From assembly GCA_910584235.1 (NCBI GenBank), contig CAJTZD010000003.1, forward strand, positions 62,001-126,000: a stretch of DNA of 64,000 nucleotides, given 5' to 3'. The position numbers were made by a program, and so were the translations under genes. Source of the stretch: an uncultured Acetatifactor sp. Lineage in GTDB: Bacteria > Bacillota > Clostridia > Lachnospirales > Lachnospiraceae. Of this stretch, positions 1 through 7,195 are shown one piece after another. The notes beneath the pieces were generated by a model. That model saw only the letters and a program-made list of their open reading frames with translations, made no database searches and was not told the DNA's origin. Every line of letters begins with the position of its first letter. Positions within the stretch are counted from its first letter, which is position 1.

Positions 1-1
1 G

Positions 2-988
2 CTGGCCAGCGAAGCTGAATACGCAGAGCATTATAATGTCAGTACCATTACCATTCGCAAAGCCTTGTCAGATTTGGCCAGCGAGGGCTATATCCGCCGG
101 ATCAAAGGAAAAGGCAGCTTCGTAGAGAGCCCATCCAAATTTTCCGGCTCCAGCCGCCTGATCGCCTTAGTCATTGCTTCTGAATATTATCAGGACGCCT
201 CCGTTCTGCGTATCATAAAAGGCGCCCACAAAATGCTGGCCGATCATAATTATGCGCTAATCATAGAATGGAATGAAGACGGAACGGCAGAGGAACTGGC
301 AATTATACAGAAAATGATCGCCCAGAAAGTCGCAGGCTTCCTGATCTATCCTTTCGATCCAGTTCCCAGCCGTTCTAATTACCAGTATATTGAACAGCAC
401 AGACTTCCCTATGTGTTGATTGACAGATATGACCCTGACCACAAAACATATTTTGCCGGCTGTGACAATTATAACGGCGCCATTTTAGCCACCAAAGAGC
501 TAATCCGCTTAAAGCATACTAAAATACGTTTCGCAAGTTTCCACTTTTTTCTAAGTTCTGAACAGGAACGCTATGACGGATACTGTAATGCCATGCGTCA
601 GGCAGGTCTCAGCGCACCAGCCGAGGGACTGCTGACCGATATTGATTATGACACTCTGGCAAAGGACATACTTGCACGTAAAATCACTGCTATCGTCTGT
701 TGCAACGACAAGCTCGCCCTAAAAGCCATCAGCCGGCTCACAGAACGCGGCATCCGCATTCCTCAGGATCTCTCCGTTTTTGGCTTTGATGATTGGACAG
801 GCGCAATGCAATACCCCACAGGCCTCTCCACACTGCGCCAGGATTTCGAAGAAGAGGGCGGCAATGCTTCCATCCTTCTCATCAACGCAATTCAAGGCAG
901 ACTCTTAAGCAATGATGCAAAGATCTTGTCCGGTGCAAAGCTGGTGGTTCGAGGGTCGGTCTGCGAAAATCCCTATGCCGGCTCTTAA
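2..988 (+). CDS. GntR-LacI chimeric transcriptional regulator (5' end outside window)
   Basis: The reading frame is open from base 2, so the gene starts upstream of the window. The visible N-terminus is the second half of a GntR winged helix (SEAEYAEHYNVSTITIRKA, then the wing EGYIRRIKGKGSFV). It is followed by about 270 residues of a LacI/periplasmic-binding-type effector domain (RLIALVIASEYY, FLIYPFDP, IDRYDPD, VFGFDDW). This layout is that of the AraR-type sugar repressors. It is clearly paralogous to the regulator at 10355-11425, sharing blocks such as SEQERYDG and RYDPD. It converges on the SGNH/DUF1861 pair, and an inverted repeat at 1048-1091 lies between them. Sensing of a mannose-containing sugar is inferred from the neighbours only. 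Confidence 0.85.
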   Translation: MASEAEYAEHYNVSTITIRKALSDLASEGYIRRIKGKGSFVESPSKFSGSSRLIALVIASEYYQDASVLRIIKGAHKMLADHNYALIIEWNEDGTAEELAIIQKMIAQKVAGFLIYPFDPVPSRSNYQYIEQHRLPYVLIDRYDPDHKTYFAGCDNYNGAILATKELIRLKHTKIRFASFHFFLSSEQERYDGYCNAMRQAGLSAPAEGLLTDIDYDTLAKDILARKITAIVCCNDKLALKAISRLTERGIRIPQDLSVFGFDDWTGAMQYPTGLSTLRQDFEEEGGNASILLINAIQGRLLSNDAKILSGAKLVVRGSVCENPYAGS

Positions 989-1047
989 CATTTAACTTAT
1001 TCCGCTTCAAGCAGGACTGTCCCGCAAAGCAAAATCTTTCCATAACA

Positions 1048-1091
1048 GAGAAAGCCAAAAAGTTCCTCAACAGGCACTTTCCGGCTTTCTC
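1048..1091. terminator. Inverted repeat between convergent genes, possible terminator
   Basis: A 9-bp perfect stem (GAGAAAGCC / GGCTTTCTC) with a 26-nt loop lies between the regulator stop (988) and the end of the DUF1861 gene (1122). There is no strong T-run, so termination is plausible but weak. Confidence 0.4.
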
Positions 1092-1121
1092 GGTCAATCA
1101 CCAAAAGGGAAGAGTCTCTGC

Positions 1122-2093
1122 CTAACAGCAAACCGCGCCTAAACCGTCTTTCACAATTTTTCCCTGTCCGGCAAAAGGATATGGAATAACGAGGCGCCCC
1201 TCCCCGCAGTCACCGACTCCGCTGTACAAATCCGCCATTCCGTCCTTGCGCATGACAATTCCCGAAGTAAAGGCACAGTCTGTCAGATTAGGCATTTTTG
1301 CCGGTCCCTGAGGATAGTAGTCTCTGATGCCAATGACCTTAAAATCCTCCACGGTTCTGCTTTCAGGATCCAGCACAAATGAAATATTCATATAGACCGA
1401 TACCAGCTCCCCATTCTTTTCTCCCGGATAGCTTCCGTGTCCGATTACCCCTACTTTTCCGCTCTCCAGCAGGTAAGCCTGGTTACATCCGCCCCATTCT
1501 CCCTCTCCGAACAAGCCGTAAATGTACGGTGCTTTCTCCACCACGTCCGCACTCAGTTGGTCCAGAGAGTCAATGATCGTAAATCCAAGCATGGACTCTG
1601 AGCCATACCTAAGCATAATCTCATCATTTCTGGGCCTGGAAAATACTCCTATCTTCCCATTCCGAAGCTCCACCAGGCGAATGTCTTTCATATAGTCAGG
1701 GCCTGTGGTAAAATAGTATAGATCACGGATGTCCTTTCCCCGGTAAAAATATCCATAGTAAGTATCCAGCTTTCCCATCTTCATCCTTACATGGGTTCCT
1801 CCAAGCACATACTCTTCACCGATTTTGACAATATACGGATCCTCAAGCTGATAAACCATAGAATCCACCGCTCTCCATGTATCAGGCCCGCACTCCTCGA
1901 ACAGCCTCACCACAGAGCGCATCCAATCCTGTCTCCTCTCCACTCGTCCGAACAGATATCGTTTCCCTTGAAATTCAAAGGGAATGGTGCAATTATATAC
2001 ATCCCAGCCGTCCACGCCATAAAATTTCAGCAATGCATTTTCCGCGTGTACATAGCTCCTCTCAAACTCTTTCCTCATTTCCCTTATACTCAT
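1122..2093 (-). CDS. MTP-1/DUF1861 family protein (GT108-like beta-1,2-mannoside phosphorylase/transferase fold)
   Basis: This 323-residue protein matches my memory of the DUF1861 family, a five-bladed beta-propeller. The Leishmania members (MTPs, family GT108) make and phosphorolyse beta-1,2-mannan. Recognisable blocks are LEDPYIVKIGEEYVLGGTHV near residue 85, GVFSRPRNDE and GECGWG-like GEGEWGGCNQAY. The start at 2093 is chosen because AGGAGA lies 7 nt upstream. A longer reading from 2132 would run over that site. There is no signal peptide. It follows the SGNH esterase by 22 nt, so the two are probably co-transcribed. GH92 and GH38 mannosidases nearby fit a role in mannoside breakdown. Specificity is inferred. 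Confidence 0.72.
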   Translation of the reverse strand: MSIREMRKEFERSYVHAENALLKFYGVDGWDVYNCTIPFEFQGKRYLFGRVERRQDWMRSVVRLFEECGPDTWRAVDSMVYQLEDPYIVKIGEEYVLGGTHVRMKMGKLDTYYGYFYRGKDIRDLYYFTTGPDYMKDIRLVELRNGKIGVFSRPRNDEIMLRYGSESMLGFTIIDSLDQLSADVVEKAPYIYGLFGEGEWGGCNQAYLLESGKVGVIGHGSYPGEKNGELVSVYMNISFVLDPESRTVEDFKVIGIRDYYPQGPAKMPNLTDCAFTSGIVMRKDGMADLYSGVGDCGEGRLVIPYPFAGQGKIVKDGLGAVCC

Positions 2094-2115
2094 TTCAGTT
2101 CTCCTCTTTCTGCCA

Positions 2116-2667
2116 CTACAGATATCTCTCAACAGCCTCTGTCACTTTCTTTGCACAGGCCCTATACCCTGCATCCGTCAGATGAAGATGGTCATCGCAT
2201 ATGTAGTCTGCTATATTTTCCCTTACCAAACTACCCAAATCGTTCACCGGTATCCTTTCCCGCTCCATCAGACTGCAGGCACAGGCATTATATCTTGATA
2301 CCGTCCCCTCATCCAATCCCTCTTTTTCCGGGTCCGGATAGGTGGTGGTAGCAAAGATTATGTCGTTTACGCCCGCCGTGCGCAATACCTGAATAATACA
2401 GGATAAATTATGGCTGTATTCCTCCAGAGTAGAAAAATTTCCTTCCAACGGAGGCTCATTCATCATATCCCATATACCGCTGTTCCAATGGACAATGTCC
2501 GGCGCTCCATTCGTCCTTATCCAGTTATTTACCATCCAGAGCGCCCATTTGCTGAAACACCCATTTCCCTCACTATATACTACATCAGCTCTGCCCTGCA
2601 GCGCTTCTTTCACATATTCCCTGTACCCCATGGAAATGGAATCTCCCAAAATCAATACTTTCTTCAT
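2116..2667 (-). CDS. SGNH/GDSL-type hydrolase
   Basis: This compact 183-residue cytoplasmic esterase has the family blocks in order. Block I is LGDSISMGY (Ser10 nucleophile). A block with an invariant-type Asn is HWNSGIWDMM (about residues 60-69), and the DxxH block is DDHLHLTD (Asp159, His162). SGNH enzymes in glycan loci usually remove acetyl or other acyl groups from sugars, which would fit here, though the substrate is not shown. It is the first gene of a two-gene unit with the DUF1861 gene and sits behind a near-perfect sigma-A promoter (2713-2741). Confidence 0.8.
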   Translation of the reverse strand: MKKVLILGDSISMGYREYVKEALQGRADVVYSEGNGCFSKWALWMVNNWIRTNGAPDIVHWNSGIWDMMNEPPLEGNFSTLEEYSHNLSCIIQVLRTAGVNDIIFATTTYPDPEKEGLDEGTVSRYNACACSLMERERIPVNDLGSLVRENIADYICDDHLHLTDAGYRACAKKVTEAVERYL

Positions 2668-2712
2668 AGCTGTTCCTTTTCTGTATCTTTATATACTTTT
2701 ATATTTTACTTT

Positions 2713-2741
2713 ATTATACTTTATATAATTATTTATGTCAA
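2713..2741 (-). promoter_or_regulatory. Sigma-A promoter of the SGNH/DUF1861 unit
   Basis: On the minus strand TTGACA and TATAAT are separated by exactly 17 nt, a consensus match, inside a very AT-rich stretch about 45 bp upstream of the SGNH start. Confidence 0.8.
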
Positions 2742-2932
2742 TATATTATATTTTAATATATATAAAATGTATTATTTCAGTAAGTTATTCGTGAAATTAA
2801 ATCTATATGGGCTCAGCACAAGTTATATGCTTCTATAGGATGGGTTACCGTAAGGTGCTGCGGCAGACCCGGGGAAGCCGTTATTGTAAAGCATGCGGAA
2901 GAGCTGGCCGACCACGGGCACAGCCTGCGCAT

Positions 2933-2973
2933 AAAAAACTGCGGCAATCCGTTTTCGGACTTCCGCAGTTTTT
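2933..2973. terminator. Bidirectional intrinsic terminator
   Basis: AAAAACTGCGG and CCGCAGTTTTT form an 11-bp stem with an 18-nt loop, 35 bp past the stop of the epimerase-like gene. It should end the GH92-epimerase transcript. The rest of 2742-2932 holds no gene I can support. Confidence 0.85.
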
Positions 2974-3007
2974 GCATATGTTTCCATAAGTTTTTGTGAC
3001 TTCCAAA

Positions 3008-3673
3008 TCAACCGGCTGCCATGCTCCGGATTTCCCGAATGACCTCCCCATAAGGCCTGCCCTTGCCGAACAGCATGGTGGTACCCAGCACAAAGCCGTC
3101 CATTCCCATAGGGGCGAACTTTTGTATCTTATCCGCGCTGCAGGCTCCGTCCCAATAGGCTTTGAAGCCCATGCTGTCTTTCATGGAAAGCAGCCTGGCA
3201 ATCTTCTCCCCTACGTAGGGAAGATACATTTGTCCGGCATTGCCGGGGTTTACCGACATGACGAGAACCTTTTTCACAATCCGCAGCATCTCGTATACAT
3301 TCTCTATGCTGGTTCCAGGATTAATGGCAATGCCGGGAACCATGCCCGCATCAATGATCTTCTGCAGGGTAGTGGAGGGATGGTATTCCGCCTCCGGATG
3401 GATATAAACCGTATCGCCCCTGCGCAGTTTATGCAGGAAGATTTCAATATTGTTGTTGGGATGTTCGATCATCAGATGCACATCCAAAGGCCTTTTTGCG
3501 GCAGAGGCAATATACGCCATGTCGTTTAAGGACATCGCGAAATTCGGGACATAACGTCCGTCCATAATGTCTATGTGGAAAGAGTCGATACCGCCCTCTT
3601 CCAGATTTCTTACTTCCTGTTCCAGATTGCCGTAATTGGCGCACATCATTGAGGCAGTCAGATCAAACTGCAT
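3008..3673 (-). CDS. Ribulose-phosphate 3-epimerase family protein (allulose-6-phosphate epimerase-like)
   Basis: This 221-residue TIM-barrel sugar-phosphate epimerase has the family signature HIDIMDGRYVPNF (His33, Asp35 metal/catalytic), DVHLMIEHP (His66) and VNPGNAGQ (phosphate side). The usual second catalytic block VDGG is replaced by WDGACS; the Asp is kept but the glycines differ. That divergence, and linkage to a mannosidase instead of the pentose-phosphate genes, suggest an AlsE-like or other specialised epimerase and not the housekeeping Rpe. It lies 17 nt downstream of GH92 and ends at the terminator at 2933-2973. Confidence 0.78.
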   Translation of the reverse strand: MQFDLTASMMCANYGNLEQEVRNLEEGGIDSFHIDIMDGRYVPNFAMSLNDMAYIASAAKRPLDVHLMIEHPNNNIEIFLHKLRRGDTVYIHPEAEYHPSTTLQKIIDAGMVPGIAINPGTSIENVYEMLRIVKKVLVMSVNPGNAGQMYLPYVGEKIARLLSMKDSMGFKAYWDGACSADKIQKFAPMGMDGFVLGTTMLFGKGRPYGEVIREIRSMAAG

Positions 3674-3690
3674 TTCTTTTCCTCCCTAGT

Positions 3691-5658
3691 TTATATAGAT
3701 ACTCTCTCAAAAGCGCAATTGCAGGGCTCGGCTGACAGTTCATACCAAAGCACTCCCCCTGCCGTCAGCTCCTCATAGGTGACAAAGGGACGGCTGACGG
3801 GTTTCCCGTTTAAGGCAACGCCCCGGATATACCAGTTCTCTCCGGGATCGCAGTCCGTCTCAATGGTCAGGGTATCGGAGACGATACAGCTGTGGTATTT
3901 TGGATTCAGTTTCACCGTCTGCTTTTGGAAATACGGGGTATTCAAGTCATACCGTCCGCTGGCGGCGGTGGTGGAATGGAAGCCCAAAGCCGTCAGCACA
4001 AACCAGGCCGACATCTGGCCCACATCCTCGTTGCCGCAGTAACCGAAAGGCCCTTCATGGTACGCCTCGTTCTGGATCCGCCGGACCCAGTACTGGGTCC
4101 GCCAGGGCTTCCCGGCAAAGTTAAACAAATGGGCCACCGTATGGCAGGGTTCGTTGGAATGGTTATAATCATCATTCCACAGAGCGCTTAAGTCCGCCCC
4201 GGACAGGAATTTTTCCAGCCTCTCACAGAATTCCTCCTCCCCGCCCATAAGCCCTATCAGCCCGGGGATATCATGGGGAACAAACCAGCTCTGCTGGAAG
4301 ATATTGCTTTCCACACAGCCCCGCTCATCGTAAAGCCCGGCAGTCTCCATCCAGTTCCCGTGGGCGTCTTTCCGGCGCGCCCAGCCGGTTTCCGGATCGA
4401 AAATATTGCGGTAATTGCGGGACTGCTTTTCCAGCTTTTCCGCATCCTCCATGTGCCCGGCCGCTTTGGCAAACCGGCTGACGCACCAGTCGCAAAAGGC
4501 GTTTTCCAACGTCTGGGAAATATCTCCGGGGATGTAGCCGTATTTGCGCATATCCTCTCTGCCGCTGCGGTACACGTCCCACCCGCTGAAAACCGTGCGG
4601 CACAGGTAATCGTCTGTCTTCTGAACGCTTTCGTCCGGGGCTAAGAATTCCCCGTTACAGTCCGTATAATTACGCGGGTCTAAAAACACATGGTACAGGC
4701 AGGTATAGAATTTCTGCTTATCCTTGTCCGGCCCCGACGCCTGTACGGCGCAAAGCTGGGCCTCCCAGGCCGCCTGCACTTTTGCCACATACCGGTCAAA
4801 CTCCCAGTGAGGCGCTTCCGTCTCCAGGTTCTGCCTGGCGTTTCGGACGCTCACATAGGAAATGCCTGCTTTTAAGAGGATTTCCTCCCCCTCTTCGGCA
4901 GCATATTCCGCGTAAAAGCCGCTGGTCTCTCCCCGGTAATGGGTTTGTGGTCCCAAATCTTTCCCGCTTTCCCACACACCGAATTTCTCAAAGGGGCGGC
5001 TGAATTTGGCATAAAAATGCAGGGTGTAGGTCACATGGCCATTGCCATGGCCCCAGCCTCCCGCGGTGTGCGGGCAGTAAATGCTCCCTTCAATGGTCTC
5101 TTGATCCACCACCCTGATTTCCTGCCACTGCGAATATCCGCCGATACGCCGGGACAGGTCGATGAGGACTCTGGCTTTGTCCGTTTCGGGAAAAATCATC
5201 CGCGCAATGCCGCAGTGGATCGTTGCGGTAGTTTCCACCCGGATATGATACCGTGACAGGGTCACGCCGTAATGCCCCGCCTGCGTCAGTTCCGTGTCAT
5301 GACAAAACTCCGATTCCCGGCCGGGTGTCCCTGGCTGGTATCGGCTGTGGGCGTTTAGGGCGCTGTGGAAAGGCACCTCCCCAATCACCGGCATTACCTG
5401 GAAATTCCCCAGATCCCCATACCAGCCGATGCCGGAAAGATGATTGATGCCAAAGCCCTCAATGGCTGTGTTGTGATAGCTGTATCCGGGTCCGTTATCC
5501 CCGCCGGTGACCGTATCGGGGCTAAACTGGACCGCTCCCCAGGGGGCGCAGGCTCCCGGATAAGTCTTGCCGCCGCCTGCCGGAACGGAGCCTGTATAGC
5601 AGTCCGGAATGTCCGCAACGGCTCCCACGATGGTATTGACATACTGATAGTTTTTCAT
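3691..5658 (-). CDS. GH92 family alpha-mannosidase
   Basis: The 655-residue protein has the GH92 hallmarks: VPAGGGKTYPGACAPWGAVQ and GYSYHNTAIEGFGINHLSG near the N-terminus, then the catalytic-acid block GNEDVGQMSAWFVL (Glu about 544). GH92 enzymes are calcium-dependent exo-alpha-mannosidases acting on N-glycans and yeast mannan. No signal peptide is present, unlike many Bacteroides homologues, so a cytoplasmic role on imported manno-oligosaccharides is inferred. It is the first gene of a unit with the epimerase. Its promoter (5683-5711) overlaps GTACAG motifs that could be operators for one of the GntR-LacI regulators. Confidence 0.92.
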   Translation of the reverse strand: MKNYQYVNTIVGAVADIPDCYTGSVPAGGGKTYPGACAPWGAVQFSPDTVTGGDNGPGYSYHNTAIEGFGINHLSGIGWYGDLGNFQVMPVIGEVPFHSALNAHSRYQPGTPGRESEFCHDTELTQAGHYGVTLSRYHIRVETTATIHCGIARMIFPETDKARVLIDLSRRIGGYSQWQEIRVVDQETIEGSIYCPHTAGGWGHGNGHVTYTLHFYAKFSRPFEKFGVWESGKDLGPQTHYRGETSGFYAEYAAEEGEEILLKAGISYVSVRNARQNLETEAPHWEFDRYVAKVQAAWEAQLCAVQASGPDKDKQKFYTCLYHVFLDPRNYTDCNGEFLAPDESVQKTDDYLCRTVFSGWDVYRSGREDMRKYGYIPGDISQTLENAFCDWCVSRFAKAAGHMEDAEKLEKQSRNYRNIFDPETGWARRKDAHGNWMETAGLYDERGCVESNIFQQSWFVPHDIPGLIGLMGGEEEFCERLEKFLSGADLSALWNDDYNHSNEPCHTVAHLFNFAGKPWRTQYWVRRIQNEAYHEGPFGYCGNEDVGQMSAWFVLTALGFHSTTAASGRYDLNTPYFQKQTVKLNPKYHSCIVSDTLTIETDCDPGENWYIRGVALNGKPVSRPFVTYEELTAGGVLWYELSAEPCNCAFERVSI

Positions 5659-5676
5659 GTTGTTGCCCCCTTGTAT

Positions 5677-5711
5677 CTGTACAGTTTACCACTTATTTTT
5701 CTGTACGTCAA
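5677..5711 (-). promoter_or_regulatory. GH92 promoter with GTACAG motifs
   Basis: Minus strand: TTGACG, 17-nt spacer, TAAACT. GTACAG occurs just after the -35 and again as the palindrome CTGTACAG just after the -10, 24 bp apart. This is the position expected for a repressor operator. TGTACA cores resemble those bound by AraR-type GntR-LacI chimeras, but the link is inferred. Confidence 0.55.
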
Positions 5712-6373
5712 TTCGGGGACGGGAATGCAAAACTCTGGCTCTTTTCCGAATGCTTTCTTTGATTCTGTTCCCGGCTCTTATCCTGGTAATCCAGCAGATT
5801 CTGTCTCCGGCACCGGTGATTCCACTGGCGCTGGTTCTCCCACAGGCGATTCTTCGGTGGACTTCTCGGGCTCAGTCGCTGGTTCTCCCCCTGCCGGTTC
5901 CCGGATACCGTTACGATGACCGGAATCCCGCTTGGGTTGGCAATTGACAGCTTGTCACTATATCTCGAAAAATCATATTCTCTTTCCTTGTTATGGAAAA
6001 GCATCGTCGCGCTTTCCTCTACAGCCCCTCCCCCGTAGCGTATGGCGCTAGTCTCATAGAGCAACCCCCAAGGGTCAAGTATGAAATCAAAAGGGGATGG
6101 CTCTCCTTCCGCTATCACAGGAAGTTCTACTGAGAGAATGTCTTCCCTGGCTCTCGTCTCTGCAGGGAGCTTGCCCGCATATCCGGATTCTACATCAGAA
6201 CACACAGCGCTGTCCCCTCCTGTTGTACCGGAGGGGACAGCCATATTCTCCGACGCCACCGCATCCATCGAAAGCCCCAAAAATATTGCTGTCGCCACTA
6301 CCACTGTTCCTATATATCCGAGTTTTTCTTTTCCTGGTCTCCCCTCCATATCCGAACTCCCCCATTTACTCAT
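5708..6373 (-). pseudogene. Frameshifted secreted/surface protein gene
   Basis: The intact part has a short cytoplasmic head and a membrane/signal segment (TVVVATAIFLGLSMDAVA). A domain follows of a type I recall from Lachnospiraceae surface proteins (FDFILDPWGLL, YDFSRYSDKLSIANPSG, PVIVTVSGN). After VTVSGN the frame turns into basic nonsense. The -1 frame there reads a Pro/Glu/Thr-rich linker (PAGGEPATEPEKSTEE and onward) before a TAA at 5778-5780. The same frame continues sensibly past that stop to about 5700. I read this as a one-base loss near 5900 plus a nonsense change. Function unknown. Confidence 0.6.
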
Positions 6374-7103
6374 TCACAAAGCCCGTTCTTCCTTGTATTT
6401 TCCGGGCGATTTTGCCCGGAGATTTTGACCATGAATATGACCATAAAATCCTGTTTTCACTCTTTTTCATTTTCCATACTATTCGCCCAAGCATGTCACA
6501 TGTCTGGAAGAACTGCCGGATAACCGTCTGACCAATTATCCAGGATAGATAAACTTCGGCGTTGGAACCCTGACAGACCAGTCGGAAACAGCCGGGCGCA
6601 AGCTGACGACCGACATACACAACCGCTGGAATAGTGATGAAGAGACTCACAGCGTCGCGATACTTAAGATGGTAAAAGTCGGGATAGAATAGGGATTGGT
6701 CAGCTGTTTGGGCAGACCGTATATGTAATTGATAACAGGAAAGTGTATGCAGGGGGAGTCTGCCCTAAAATGGGGTTGAGCATTATTATAAAGGCACGCG
6801 TCTCATTTTTCAGCCATTTTTCTCTGAGGCTATGGAGATTTATTCCTGATAAAAAAAGATTGCAAATCACCGTTAAGATATGACAGAATAAAACCGATAT
6901 AAGTTGTGGTACAGAAAGGGTGCTTTTCGCAGACTAGGCCAGTCTATGAAAGAAAACTCTTGTGTATAAGCTTCCTTATGGGTGAAAGACGTGCTTCTGA
7001 GGAGGCCTTATTTTTTGTGCGTTAAAGTTTATATATCCACACTCATGATGAATCCAAAAAATCTTCCTGTTTTCACTGGGAGCAGGATTAGGACAAGCAG
7101 AGC
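6374..7103. other. Decayed intergenic stretch with short coding-like fragments
   Basis: No intact gene is visible in about 730 bp. Short plus-strand fragments read like protein but are broken. Positions 6549-6692 contain FGVGTLTDQSETAGRKL, and about 6694-6880 contain IGQLFGQTVYVIDNRKVYAGG in another frame. I do not recognise the parent gene. The base composition and stop density differ from the flanking glycosidase genes. Confidence 0.45.
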
Positions 7104-7143
7104 AAAAAAGCCAGGCCATCCGTTTCGGATTATGCCTGACTTT
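7104..7143 (-). terminator. Intrinsic terminator of the GH38 gene
   Basis: On the minus strand AAAGTCAGGC pairs with GCCTGGCTTT (one mismatch, 17-nt loop), followed by a T-run. It lies 53 bp downstream of the GH38 stop codon. Confidence 0.8.
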
Positions 7144-7195
7144 CCTGATTAGAACAACGTATCCACACCAAGGGCCGTCAAAAACCAGCCTCTCA

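Noticed and set aside
2807..3011. Short frames on both strands around 2807-3011
   Set aside because: They include the terminator stem and have no ribosome site or family; possibly an old remnant but not supportable.
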